NCBI RefSeq assembly: GCF_032362555.1
Contig: NC_083509.1
Location: 12,361,001-12,425,000 of the forward strand
DNA length: 64,000 nucleotides
Source of the DNA: Amyelois transitella
Lineage: Eukaryota > Arthropoda > Insecta > Lepidoptera > Pyralidae
Reading direction: 5' to 3'
The notes under the pieces are model-generated. The model ran no database searches. It was not told the origin of the DNA and worked only from the letters and a program-made list of their open reading frames with translations. Position 1 is the first letter of the stretch. The number at the start of each line of letters is the position of its first letter. Positions 1-11,461 of this stretch are shown piece after piece. Both the position numbers and the translations under genes were made by a program.

Positions 1-107
1 ATATAGATATAAGAAAATGACAACAATTTATTAGTCAGATTATCGCTTTCAAATCACAGTTTCTCCACAAATACCATATCATCAATATGTCGGAAACTCG
101 TTCAATC

Positions 108-190
108 TACCATGACGAGTACAATGCCGGGATTCGAACTCCAAGCCCGGCCGGTCGCGTGCCACTTAACCCGTCCATGCCATTTCTCTT
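108..190 (-). repeat. tRNA-derived SINE fragment
   Basis: Read on the minus strand, 124..142 gives GAGTTCGAATCCCGGC, a good match to the tRNA/SINE B box, flanked by a short GC-rich stretch that is unusual here. No cloverleaf can be built around it, so it is a SINE or tRNA-pseudogene remnant and not a functional tRNA. The family and exact ends are not resolved. Confidence 0.4.
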
Positions 191-309
191 ACGGAAGTGT
201 GGCAAAGCATGAGCATTCATTTGGAAATCGGTACCAGGTACAGGAAGGTGATAGAAACGCTTGAAAGAAATGCTTTGGATTTACTAATGTATTATTCTAA
301 TTTGTATGA

Positions 310-508
310 CTAGAGGCCGCCCGCGTCTTCGCCCGCGTGGAATCAATCCCGCGGGAACTGCGGGATAAAAAGTAGCCTATATGTTATTCTGGGTCTTCAG
401 CTACCTACATACCAAATTTCATCGTAATCGGTTCAGTAGTTTTTGCGTGAAAGAGTAACAAACATCCATACATCCATACAAACTTTCGCCTTTATAATAG
501 TAGTAGGA
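310..508 (-). mobile_element. Short non-autonomous Helitron-like element, copy 1
   Basis: On the minus strand the segment begins A|TCCTACTACTATTATAAAG and ends with a GC-rich palindromic stretch followed by CTAG|T. That is the Helitron plan: insertion between A and T, a 5' TC, a 3' hairpin and CTRR, with no target duplication and no inverted termini. It is 199 bp long with no coding capacity. A close second copy lies at 34520..34724. The superfamily call rests on termini only. Confidence 0.6.
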
Positions 509-1514
509 TTAGTGTGCAATATAGATGAAGCGAATGAAACGGATATGTAGCAAGAAGTACGGCAGATAAGAGTAGGAGTAACAAGTCGCTTCGTGTTATC
601 ACTAAATAAAAAGTCGCCCGTATCATTCTTCCTCTGTCTGTGTGTATGTATGCGCTTATCTCAGAAAGTTGTAGACGGATTTTGTTCCTGCTCCTGAATA
701 TTCCAGATGTTGGAAAGAAGATTTCCTGAGGAAAGTTTATATCTATAGGTGTGACCCACGCGACTCATGCTCCAGCCGTTAGAATTTACAAGTACGGAGT
801 AAAAAGGTGATCGGTGTTGTCATCAAAATAATAGACCAATATATTGATACTTAGCGTACATAATACCACGTCAGGCTGCTTTTGGTACCCACCAAACCAA
901 GAGGAAGTAGGCAAAGAACACATCTTTGCATTTTGGACTTGCCGCGGTGAATACATAGTCTTTTACTTCATGCACATTGATCAATCATGTCAGGTCAGTT
1001 CCTTAGTTGACAATGATATCTGTTGTTATGTAAAAATTGATACATTTCTTTACTTGGTTGGAACTTGGAGAATATTATGAAGTAAAACTGCACGTAACGT
1101 TAATAAATCGTTATTTATTAATAAATTGTATTAAAAGAACTTATTGACATAAATATACATTTAATTACAGAACTCGGATGATCTTTAGGTTATTATAATA
1201 TTCTAAGCGAAAAGTGACAAAAGAAAACCGTTCCCGCGATATTTTATTTTTCTCCATAATATTTTTTTTTATAGGTGGCCAGTTCTAACCTATTTATTTA
1301 TTGCAAAGAGGTTGAATGATTATTTTTTTTAAACACTGTTATTATTCAAGTGGTCTACGTTAGATATCTTATCCTTTTAATGACAGTTATTCAGGCCAGC
1401 TCTTTAAAAGTAATACAAATCCCGCGGGATAGCAGTACCGTTGTCCGAGGGCGCACAGGGACCTATTGTATGAATCTATTTCGATTCAAATCAATTATCA
1501 ATAAACCGTAGTGT
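509..1514. other. Gene-free AT-rich stretch
   Basis: No convincing coding region is present. Only short open frames without splice context occur, and the sequence is AT-rich. 525..600 weakly resembles the decayed LINE-tail sequence seen at 19905..20035. Confidence 0.5.
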
Positions 1515-1818
1515 GCCGTGTGGTTCCCGGCACAAATATAAAAAAGAATAGGATCTCTCCCGTGGATGTCGTAAAAGGCGACTAAGGCTTATAAACTTGG
1601 GATTCTTCATTTAGGCGATGTGCCAGCAACCTGTCAATATTTGAATCTCAATTCTAATTTAACAATTAGAATTGAGATATTATTATAATTAGCCCATCGC
1701 CTAAAATAAGAATCCCAAGTTTATAAACTTATCCCTTAGTCGCCTCTTACGACATCCATGGTAAATGAGATGTTGTGGTCCTATTCTTTTTTTATATTGG
1801 TGCCGGGAACCACACGGC
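1515..1818. repeat. Foldback pair of the common dispersed repeat
   Basis: Two partial copies of the dispersed repeat sit head to head. A + copy starts at 1515 (GCCGTGTGGTTCCCGG) and runs to about 1655. A minus copy runs from about 1660 to 1818 and ends in the reverse complement of that start. The centre is a local palindrome at GAATCTCAATTCTAATTT / AATTAGAATTGAGAT. The arms are about 150 nt, so a transcript would fold into a long imperfect hairpin. Confidence 0.7.
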
Positions 1819-2159
1819 AAAAATTTTTCATCATAATTTTTTCCTACGGGATGTTTTAATGGAATTTAATTTCGAATCCTTACATCCGAGTATGACAGAG
1901 CTCCTTTTTAACCGACGCCGCAAAGGGAGTCATTGTATTTCCATGCACATGTGGTGCATTGCGATGCACTGGAAAGCAGGGTCAACGACCCCACTGAACC
2001 ACTGAGTGCTAAACGGAAGTGATACTAATGCGGTTTCTAAATGCAACTGAAGACTGTACCTATAGGATACATTCATTATTTTTGCTTTCGTGGTGGGAAT
2101 TATGAAAAACAACAACAATAAATGCGAAAATTAGTTTATTTGTTTGTATGTTGTCTTTT

Positions 2160-2360
2160 GCCGTGTGGTTCCCGACAGTTTAGAATAGGACCACTCCATA
2201 TCTTTCACATGGATGTCGTAAAAAGCGCAAAACACTTGGAGTTCCTCTTGTAGGCGATGAGCTAGCAACCTGTCATTATTTGAATCTCAATTCCATCATA
2301 AAGCCATACAGCTGAACGTGGCCTTTCAGTATTTTCAAGACGACTCTCGCACTTGGCTGG
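2160..2360 (+). repeat. Common dispersed repeat, diverged + copy
   Basis: It starts GCCGTGTGGTTCCCG, contains GGATGTCGTAAAA, then the GATGAGCTAGCAACCTGTCA and CAGCTGAACGTGGCC blocks, and loses identity before the (ATGT)n tail. It contains no coding region. The family was inferred by comparing the copies within this window. Confidence 0.7.
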
Positions 2361-3585
2361 TTTTTAAGTTTTAGCAGCTTCGGTCACGTTTAGTTAGACA
2401 AATGCTTAGTGCAGTTAGTACCACTTTCAAATTATTGTACACAATAATTTGAATTATTGTACCACTTTCAAATTATTGTACACAATAATTAGAAAGTGGT
2501 ACTGCTGGCCGTTAAGAAAAAAAAAGAACAAAAATAGAATATTGACCAAATATTTAAAAAAGGAGAAGAGCGCATGTTAGGTACTATGTTAAATGTATCG
2601 AATTAAGTTCACTTTTTATAATGTCCTGGATGTTAATACCCTAATATATGAACCAAATACTAAAAATATAAGTTCAGTGAGTTATTTCAGAAAGTGCAGT
2701 TTTAATTTCTATCAAAACAAGTTCCGACAAAGGTTAAGAAATCGTTCTGTATTAAACACTTAGATTATAATGATTTTAATTAGATCATAATACGTATAAT
2801 TATGGTTCTTGCTCAATATCAGCCACATGTCAATTAAAACGAGTAAGTCCTCTTACCCTATCGCCGCACCTGTTAATCGTTAATATTTTATCACTCTCGG
2901 GCAGATGTTCTGAATCCGAATGCAATAACACTAAACATATTTAACGGTAATTTCATCCAATGAAACTGCGGAATGAGATTAATACTTAAAGAAGACAGAC
3001 ACTAAAGGAATTATTAACCTGCTTTCTATAATTCCAACACAAGCTACAGGTGTCATGAAAGACTTACTGTAAATTTAAAAAAAAAAAATGTGTATACTTA
3101 TATATCCTTTACCTCACCTTTTCGCCATACGAGTCGTTTACAAGGCTATTGATACAATAAAGTTTCTTTGTCACTAAAATCTGAAATTTAAAAAAAAAAG
3201 ACAAATTTTTACATTTGCCCTAAGTTTGCATGTCATTATTTGAATATCAATTTCTTCATTAAACCAACCTATAGCCTATATTTTTATGACTGTAGATTTT
3301 TTTTACCCCCTCAGAGATAAATAACGTGTTAATATGTACGTGGGTAGGTACGTTCCGTCCTTACGAAAGGTTAGGTCAAGAGTATCACAAACTAACGAAA
3401 TTGCATAAAGTGAAAAATAAATTGATGAAGCGAAAGAAGTAAGCAGGGATCGTGACAAGTGGAAAGATGTGCTTAGTATCTGCCTACATCTTCGGATAAG
3501 AGGCCTGCGTGATTTATATGTTTTAGTTACAAGGAATACTTACCGGAATTGTTGAAATAATGAGAAATTATCTTTTTCTTTATAG
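2361..3585. other. Gene-free stretch
   Basis: No coding sequence is supported outside the palindrome at 2417..2503. 3215..3275 is a weak remnant of the common dispersed repeat. 3410..3515 is a decayed + strand copy of a LINE tail related to 19905..20035 and 24830..25075. Confidence 0.45.
2417..2503. repeat. Compound palindrome with 41-bp direct repeats
   Basis: The block CCACTTTCAAATTATTGT occurs twice, 41 bp apart. Each copy is followed by the perfect palindrome AATTATTGTACACAATAATT. The whole is bracketed by AGTACCACTTTC and its exact reverse complement GAAAGTGGTACT at 2492..2503. It is non-coding and may be the remains of a small foldback element. Confidence 0.7.
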
Positions 3586-3729
3586 TGAAGATGCGTGCAC
3601 GGGCCGCTCGGAGGCTGCGGCGCTGAGCGGGGCGGCGGCGGAGCCCCTGGAGCGGGTGTGCGCGTGCGCAGCCTGGACGCCGCGCAGGCAGCCCGGTCCG
3701 CATGAAATACTGAGGCCAAAGCCTAGGAG
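3586..3729 (+). CDS. Possible internal coding exon of an unidentified gene
   Basis: A strongly GC/CpG-rich 144-bp island stands out from AT-rich surroundings. It is bounded by a good acceptor (TTTTTCTTTATAG, ending at 3585) and a good donor (GGAG|GTATGA, intron from 3730). One frame is open throughout, entering and leaving in phase 2, and reads about 47 residues rich in Ala, Arg and Pro, ending LRPKPRR. The protein is not recognised. It could be an internal exon of a gene starting left of the window, an upstream exon of the ABTB2-like gene, or a chance open CpG island. No partner exon was found nearby. Confidence 0.3.
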
Positions 3730-5198
3730 GTATGAATGAATTAAAGTAATTATGTACAGTGTGCAACAGATATACTAGATCTTTCAATGGTTTTAGTTTG
3801 TATCTGGGTGGGTCATCATTATCTGCAGCGGACTGTGCGTATTGTTGTGAATATCTGTGATATTAAATTTTTGAGACTCGCTTTTAGCGAAAGCTGAAGT
3901 AGGAAAAGATAATATTTAGCGAATTTTTTTTTATTAGTTAAAAACAATCAGGGGCAGACGTAGGTAAAATACCAAAGAAAGATTTTCGTTTCTTTGAAAA
4001 TGTTTAACCTAGAATTCTTTCCTGACTTGACGACAATTAAAAGTAAACTTATATATAGAATCAGAATAGTTTTACGGCTCATAGCACTCGTAACAATTTG
4101 AATATTCAGTGATTCGTTATTTATAACAACAAAAAAAATTTTTTCAATTCAGCCTTTGACCAAATCTTTGATATAATTTCTTGTATCTTGATATTGTATC
4201 TAATCGTGTTAGAATGCAATTTCTACAAAAGGAAAATCTTTAACGGTTCTCACCCTGTTCATTATTTGATGTAAGTAAAGGTCTCCAAAACAATTTATCT
4301 TTCTCCCCTAATACAACGTAATTATCAAAGTAATATAATAACTCCGAGTCGCCTGGTGGTATTATATAGTCATTTGCAGTCGCTACCAGTTTGGACGCCC
4401 AAAAAACCCGAAGGAACAGGCTTCTCGAGCGACCAGGGAACATGTCGGCTAATTGGCTGCTCGGATCTGGTGGTTTGGTGTTTTTCACGTTAAATTAATA
4501 GAAGTACTAACGTATTGAAAGAAAGCTTTAAGTGTCGATTAAAAAAAAAAAATTTTTTTCATAAATCTTCGCTTAATCCGTACCTAACCTTTTAAGTGAC
4601 CGATACGACTATGAAGATTTTTGATAATAATAGCTACTGTACAATATATGTATTTTTAACTAGATGCTGGCATGTAAGAAAAAAAAAAAGAACAAAGAAG
4701 GAGCTTTAAAAACATTTGAATTTGGCGCTGATGAAAAACAATGTTGAATGTTACCAATTCATTTTAGTACAACTACCTACTAATTATTATTTAATAGATG
4801 TAAATAGTTAAAATGGAATACAAATACTTTATTATAAGTTTTGTTATATATTTAAACAAGTGTAGTTTTAAAATTTTACCAAAATAAGTTTCAACTAAGA
4901 TCAAAAAATAGTTTTCCAATAAACAAATAACTATAAGTAGGTACCTATTTCAGTTTCGTCACCACGTGACTTTCTGAGCTGTAGGTGAATTTTTTTCTGA
5001 ATTCCCTTGTGTTATTCAATTATGTCTATTACATATTCTGTGTTCAAATTTCATTCATAATTTTGGTTCCCATAAAACGTACTCTCATTACGACGTTACA
5101 CAAGTGCTCATAAATTAACATTCTGTGAGCTCTGTTCTTTTCTGAATGTAACTTTCTTTCTCAAAAACGACGTAGGAAAATCAGCGGAAAATAAAAAT
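3730..5198. other. Gene-free AT-rich stretch
   Basis: No supported gene. An 82-codon minus-strand open frame at 4240..4488 has protein-like composition but no recognisable motif, and its upstream and downstream frames close at once. Several A/T homopolymer runs are present. Confidence 0.45.
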
Positions 5199-5467
5199 TA
5201 CATACATACATACATACATACATATGATCACGTCTATATCCCTTGCGGGGTAGACAGAGCCAACAGTCTTGAAAAGACTGAATGGCCACGTTCAGCTATT
5301 TGGCTTAATGATAGAACCGAGATTCAAATAGTGACAGGTTGCTAGCCCATCGCCTAAAAGAGGAATCCTAAGTTTATAAGCCTATCCCTTAGTCGCCTTT
5401 TACGACATCCATGGGAAAGAGATGGAGTGGTCCTATTCTTTTGTAATAGTGCCGGGAACCACACGGC
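5199..5467 (-). repeat. Common dispersed repeat, full-length minus copy
   Basis: On the minus strand it starts GCCGTGTGGTTCCCGGCAC at 5467, passes through the blocks GGATGTCGTAAAAGGCGAC, TAGGCGATGGGCTAGCAACC and GTCTTTTCAAGACTG, and ends GACGTGATCATATG plus (TATG)n at the 5199 side. This is one of the most complete copies in the window. It has no protein-coding capacity. The tail resembles that of a local LINE, as expected of a SINE-like element. Confidence 0.75.
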
Positions 5468-6030
5468 ATAAATAAAAATTAAATTAAAATTAATTATATT
5501 ATTAAATTTTGCGGTATTAGAATAGGCAGTCGCTTGGTGAATTTACATTTTTTTTTGGTTGACTTTCCCGCTCTTGGGTCGTTGTGGGCCCCGAGTCCTA
5601 ATACAGAATAGTGGTCGTAGGAGTACCTTGGGCTCCTCTCCAAGGAGTAGAGAGGAGGAATGCCACCTGGACTAACGCCAAAAAGATGATGACCAAGATA
5701 AGATACCAAGTCATGTTGTTTTAACTCTGTATTGCAAGTTTTCTTACACTCAATCGATCAAGACTTTTATAAACTCTGTTACCTAAAGATGTTTTATAGC
5801 TAATTTGATTAAGTGCATCAAATCGATTTGATTTAAATAAAAAAGGCAACAATTTTCTCACGGTCCTGCGGTTGGAAAAGTTACGGCATCCAAATTATAA
5901 TAAAACTAGCCTTTATCCCACAAATCATTGATCGATTCAAATTCATTATGTACCTACATATCTCTGTGCTCCAACGAAATAAAAGTTTTATTATATTTTA
6001 AGGATTAAGGATATATTTTAAGGATTGTAC
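5468..6030. other. Gene-free stretch
   Basis: Only short frames are present. A 71-codon minus-strand frame (5494..5709) looks like a degenerate coding remnant but could not be assigned. Confidence 0.4.
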
Positions 6031-7163
6031 ATGTATATACGTTTAATCACGGGGTAGACAGAGCCAACAGTCTTAAAAATAATGAAAGGTCACGTTCAGC
6101 TTTTTGGCTTTATGAAAGAACTAGCGACCCGCCCCGGCTTCGCACGGGTGCAAAATTATAAATGTTATTATGGGCGTTTTTCAAAAAAGATGACCGTTAC
6201 TGTACCGGAATGCCTAAAAAAAAATATTCGATTATCTGATTTATTTTTACATTTCTAAATAGCTTTTAAAATAAGCTTTCTGGAAATACTAAATATACTG
6301 TAATTGAAAAAGTAATTTCGTCAAAAAATGAGCATTTCTCGACAATTCGGGGCGCAAGTCGTCTTCAAAATGTGAATTGATAATAAATAAATAAAACACG
6401 TTTTCCATATATTTTTATTTAAAAACCTATTAATGTAACTGTTTTCATTTAGAATACAAGAAAAAAATAACATTATCAGTATTATTCTACAAATTATTAA
6501 GGAATTTACTTCCGGTAAGTAACATTTTTATCATCATCAACATTTTTAATACTCTCTTATGAAAAATCCGTAAGGTATAAAACTAAATGTCTTAGCAATT
6601 CAGGTAAAACATTATTATGTTAATAACATTTCGTTCTTATATTAATTATATTCTTACTAATTAACAAAGTAAAATAACATTTTCTAAAAGAAGTCTCACT
6701 TCAACCAATTACTAATCGGAATTCTTAGTTACTAATAGGAACATAAAGCTGAGATCACAAACACAAATTTTTCTTTCTTCTACAAATATATTTTTTAATC
6801 AGTCTCAAAATCAATCACAGTTGTCAGTTACAACACAATGTTAGCAAAATTACGGCATACTAATCAATGATTGATTATAAGTTAGCCGTTACGAGTATTT
6901 TTTTTTCTGTAAAAAACTAATGTAAAATAATTATCTTCGTCACGTTAACGTTAACGATTATTTTTACCTAAAAAATCTAACTTCTTGTACTGGTTTAATT
7001 TTTTTAACTTTTCCAAAATCAATCACATTTGTTAATACAACACAATTTTAGCAAAATAACGGCATCCTAATCAGTGATTGATTATTAAATTCGCCCTAAA
7101 AACTAATAAAATTTAACAATAAATTATAACAATAAAATTTTATGTTGAAGGTGAAATTTACCT

Positions 7164-9876
7164 TTAATCTGAGTCACAAAGACAAGGAGGACATATGTAA
7201 TCAAAAGAGACTGAGTCACTGCATTTCAGACATATATCAGATTTGCAAACCATGCACTTTATTTTACTCTTTAATTCCATTTGACACAACTTACAGGCAG
7301 GGCCAATATTTTTAGATTTATTAATAAAAGATTTCGTATTATATAGAAGAGAGCTCGCACTTATATTTTTAGGAGGTAGTTGAGAGTTACCAGGAAATAA
7401 AACACGAGCACGTTTTTTTTCACGTTTAGGACTTATGATATGTACTAATGGAAGATCACAGTTGTTACCCTCTATATTAAAATTCGTATCAAGGTCCTTA
7501 TTTTTAGATTTATTAAAAGATCCCGTATTGTATAGAAGAGAGGTCGCACTTATGCTTTTAAGAGGTGGTTGAGGGTCTCCAGGATACAAAACGCGAGCGC
7601 GTTTTTTTTCACATACAGGACTTGTGATATGTACTGCTGGAAGATCACAGTTGTTATTCTCAATATTAAAATTCGTATCAATATCAAAATTTAAAGTTGT
7701 TACATCAATTTGCTCGGTTATGGATGGAGAAGGTAAATCATATTCCACCTCTGACGATGGCACAGTTATAACAATTGGTTGGTCTACTTTTGGTGCCGTT
7801 TTATTAGGCTGAACAAACTCATGAAATTTTGGGTTATAGCAGGAACATAACCCTGCATTATCGCCGCAAAAACAACTAAGCAATCTATACTTTATAGTAT
7901 TTTTGGAAGATGAAATAATTTGGTGCAATTTCATCGTTCCAGGAACGGTTGCAATATTGGTTGGAATAAGTTTAGAAATATTTTTTGTGTCAGTATCGTT
8001 AACATAAAAACATTTAACTGTTTTCATTGAGTTAGACAACACTTCAAAGGCATCTGTTGCATTGGTGACATCGCAGCCGTATGAGACTCTTCTATCTAAT
8101 TGGCGTTTTACACTACCACCAACGCCATCAGCAATGCCCTTACCATGGCCACTTTCTGAGAAAGACCATGTAGAATATTTAAGATTTAATTTACAGGTAA
8201 ATAAATTGAGCAGATAAAAGTTTTTTTTTTGTCTATATTGGCTTGTAGGTCCATCTGAAAAAAAATGAATAATAGAAATTTCCGGGTAGTTTTCCTTTGC
8301 ATATTTAATAACAGGTAATAAATGTGCCCAGATAGCTCCAGGGTCATGGTTATTATTATCCGAAACGGTTGCAAATGTTTGACATTTATCAGTAAAAAAT
8401 ATTGCACCAGTATGAAGAGTAATAGTGTTTTTTGAGGCACCGAAATGAATTGATTGAACTTCATTAGCATATTTACATTCGTAGTTCTCAGAAAAGTCAC
8501 ATAAGATTGCGATCTCACCATTTTTAAGATTATTAACACATTTTTGATACTGTTTTTGCTGCTCTTTCCAGTTGTGAAAGTGTATTTTAAAGAGTGGTAT
8601 TTTTTCTATGAATAATGATGTTAAATCAGCGACAGTACCTACCTGTTCTTGCTTAATTGTTTTTTTGGTAACGCATTCTTTACTACCTCTTTGGTATTTG
8701 TGATCAGTTCTTACCCATTGATGCCACTTAATAGTATCATTAGCTTGATGAATATCAATTTCTAAGCGAGGATTTTTGCAAACCTCACAGCATCCGTGCA
8801 TACAGTTAAATGCAGTAATATTACAAGAAAAAAATTTGACAACTTCGTCAATATTTTTGTACGAGATGATTGATCGATATTTCAAAGCGTTAAACAAATA
8901 TTGGAAATTACTGTGTTTAATGCACAAGCACGTATCTCTAGCTGCACGAGTGGGCGCTATAACATAAAATGGTTTACAGCGATAAAATGTAGTAAAACCA
9001 AATTTACCGCCTTCTTCTACATACATACGATAAGTGTTCGAAAGGGTGTCCAGCAAATATCTTATTTGCATCTTCTGTTTGTTTCTTGTTTTACACTCTC
9101 TACGACCAGCTGCACATCTAGATACGTCATCTCGCAGATAGAACGCCGCAATGTTTTCTCGAACCTTGAAAATAAGAATCGACGTTATCATAATATGGTC
9201 TCACTTACTCAGAGAGAAACACTAAATAATTAAGAAAAATTACCTTTAATGTCCCGTAATTTTTATTACTTCTACGATTGCAAAATCTTATTTTAGTTTT
9301 TAGACCCAAAATTTTCGGCAGATTCTTTCCAAACTTTTGTTTAAATTTATGTGCAATTTTTTTTAATGCCCTTTTTTCTGCAAGTATTTTGCATTCTGCA
9401 TATGTCTCTTTTACAGCATCTTTTAAATTCTCCAATTCTTTTTCAGTTACATTTTTAGATGTTTCCAAACTTTGTACTTTTTGCTTAGTACGAATTAACT
9501 GCTTTCTGAGACGACCAATGACTGTATTCAACTTTTGCTGATTTTTTTGAGCCCTGTAATAGTTCGCGTACACCTTTTGTAACTTTTTAGTATTTCAATT
9601 TTTTGGCATGGTTTGACATGGTCTATTTTTTGGTATGGTTACTTGATTATTTGCTTCTTGAATTTTTTTTTCATCTTTTCTTTTTTTCTGAATTCTTTTT
9701 TCTTTTCTCCACTGTTCCCTTTGCTTTTCTTTCTCGTTATCATCTAAATCACTAATTTTTTTCCTTCGCTTAGCAACTAGTTCCCTTTGTTTCTGTTTAT
9801 ATTTTTCATACTTTTCTGGATCGTCCTTTAATTTTTCTCTAAATTTTTTAGCCCGTTCAGCTCCGGTTAATGGCAT
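7164..9876 (-). pseudogene. DDE-type transposase, two exons with one in-frame stop
   Basis: Exon 1 is 9876..9244 and exon 2 is 9164..7164. The 79-nt intron 9243..9165 has a clean donor (AAAG|GTAATT) and acceptor (TTTCAAG|GTTCG), and the frame continues ...TLK|VRENIAAF. The product would be about 876 residues but carries a TGA at 9597..9595. Order: Lys/Arg/Glu-rich start MPLTGAERAKKFREKLK; coiled coil; a region with DDVSRCAAGRR; putative RNase-H-like core with CDFSENY, HFFSDGPTSQY and GHGKGIADGVGG (likely acidic catalytic residues); a linker with a tandemly duplicated segment of about 63 residues; and a C-terminal zinc-finger-like module with CKLC, CMVC, CLKC and CPPC. Similar proteins are frequent as uncharacterised, transposon-derived arthropod proteins. 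The stop suggests this copy is inactive unless it is read through. Confidence 0.7.
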
Positions 9877-9907
9877 TTTTGTTTATTCAATTACAGGTTA
9901 ATTGTTA

Positions 9908-10186
9908 TTATTCGCAATATTTGCACTCGTCCTCCGGATAATGATCATATACAGTAAAGAATAAACAAATTTGACACCAGAAAAAATTATGATATAAAAG
10001 ACAATGAATGTATTCTCCACTAAATATTACAAAGTGAGTAGGTAATCTAGCGTCGGTGTTAGTTTTACAGTTATGACATTTTGTTGCTAGCATAAAGTGC
10101 GATCTTCTCCATGGCCACTTAGCTCTTTCGAGTAGTCTCAAATCGTCGCGAGTCAAAAATTTATCGATGTCCAGAATTACTACCAT
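9908..10186 (-). CDS. Small Cys-rich open frame inside the DNA transposon
   Basis: A 92-codon frame begins MVVILDIDKFLTRDDL and contains three CxxC pairs (CHNC, CQIC, CKYC), suggesting zinc binding. It lies just upstream of the transposase on the same strand and within the transposon's inverted repeats, so it may be an accessory protein or a missed first exon. The protein was not recognised. Its composition and Cys spacing look protein-like, but the length alone could arise by chance. Confidence 0.35.
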   Translation of the reverse strand: MVVILDIDKFLTRDDLRLLERAKWPWRRSHFMLATKCHNCKTNTDARLPTHFVIFSGEYIHCLLYHNFFWCQICLFFTVYDHYPEDECKYCE

Positions 10187-10814
10187 AATTTATCTAAGTA
10201 TATTGAATACTAAATCGTGTTCGTATAGAAATCTGAAATGCAAAATGTAGTAATTGTCACACAAGATAAAGATTAAACATTTTCACTTAATTGAAATACT
10301 TAAAAGAAGCAAAAAAATTAAAATTATACTAGTCGTTCGCATCGAACATCGAATATTTTAAAAACTACTAAACTGATTTTGCCACTTATCAACAAAATCT
10401 CCAAAATTTATTTTCGTGTGCACTGTGCAAAAAGCTTAAAATGATTCCAGTTTTAATATTTTTAGTTAGTACATACCTACTTGTTTGCACAAAAAGAAGT
10501 AAAATCAAGTCAATAGAAAAAAATAGATTTTTTATTGAGGACTCGGCCTTATAATTCCAATTAGCAACAAAATTCATTCCGGCTATATATAACGTTTCTA
10601 ATCGGATGTTACGAAAGTACATATTTGCCTACACATTCCAAAATTTTACATATAATACCCAGTAATTTTTTATTCCAATAAACTTATTGTTTGCAAAGAC
10701 ACTTTATACGCAACTTTAAATGGTAGGCGTGTTTAAACAATAAGATTTACCTGTTCAAATTCACAAACTCACTGGAACACTTTTTTTTTCGACATCACTC
10801 TTCGAACACAAAAG

Positions 10815-11461
10815 TAGGAATGTGAAAAAAAAATCGATTATGGAAAAAATCGATTAAAAATCGATTTTATAAAAGTAAAAATCGATTTTTATATGTGATT
10901 TTTTTTTAAATTAATAATCGATTAAAAATCGATTTTTATAATCATACAATAAATGCACTCTGACATTACGTTTTTGTCTTCTGGCTTGGAGCCCGGAACG
11001 CGAACTGCCAAAGAATACTATCATAGCTCCATAATATTACATTAACGCCATCTGTGCATTCTTTCTGTGCTCTTAAAACAGTTTAGATGATTAATTTAAT
11101 CAAACGTTCTCTAGTTGGAATTAGTCGATGAACAGTATTTTACCGACATTCGGTTGATATTTTATTCATTATTTGTTGCTGAAACTTCATTTTTCAAACT
11201 TGATTGTTAAAAACTTTAATTTGTGTTGATTATATAAGAACTTACTGTTTCTGTTGTTTATTTTTAATGAATCAATCTATTGATATAATGTATATGGCGT
11301 TTATTTTGACATAAATTGAAAAATTAGGAAAAAATCTATCAATATAATAAAATCGATTATTTTCTTAAGAAAAATCGATTATTTGTTAATCGATTTTTCA
11401 TACTTAAAAAATAAATCGATTATATAAAAATCGATTTTTTAACTGCAATGTCACATCCCTA
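10815..11461. mobile_element. hAT-type MITE with perfect 8-bp target duplication
   Basis: Terminal inverted repeats are TAGGAATGTGA (10815) and TCACATCCCTA (ending 11461), the form usual for hAT elements. The 8 bp CACAAAAG flank both ends exactly (10807..10814 and 11462..11469). The 647-bp interior has no transposase. Its outer parts are rich in repeated AAAATCGATT motifs that can pair with each other. It lies within the 6172..12021 transposon and so inserted after it. Confidence 0.85.

Noticed and set aside
4240..4488. 82-codon minus-strand open frame
   Set aside because: No motif, no splice context and no continuation. Composition alone is not enough to call a gene.
5494..5709. 71-codon minus-strand open frame
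   Set aside because: Probably a degenerate repeat-derived coding remnant. No family could be named.
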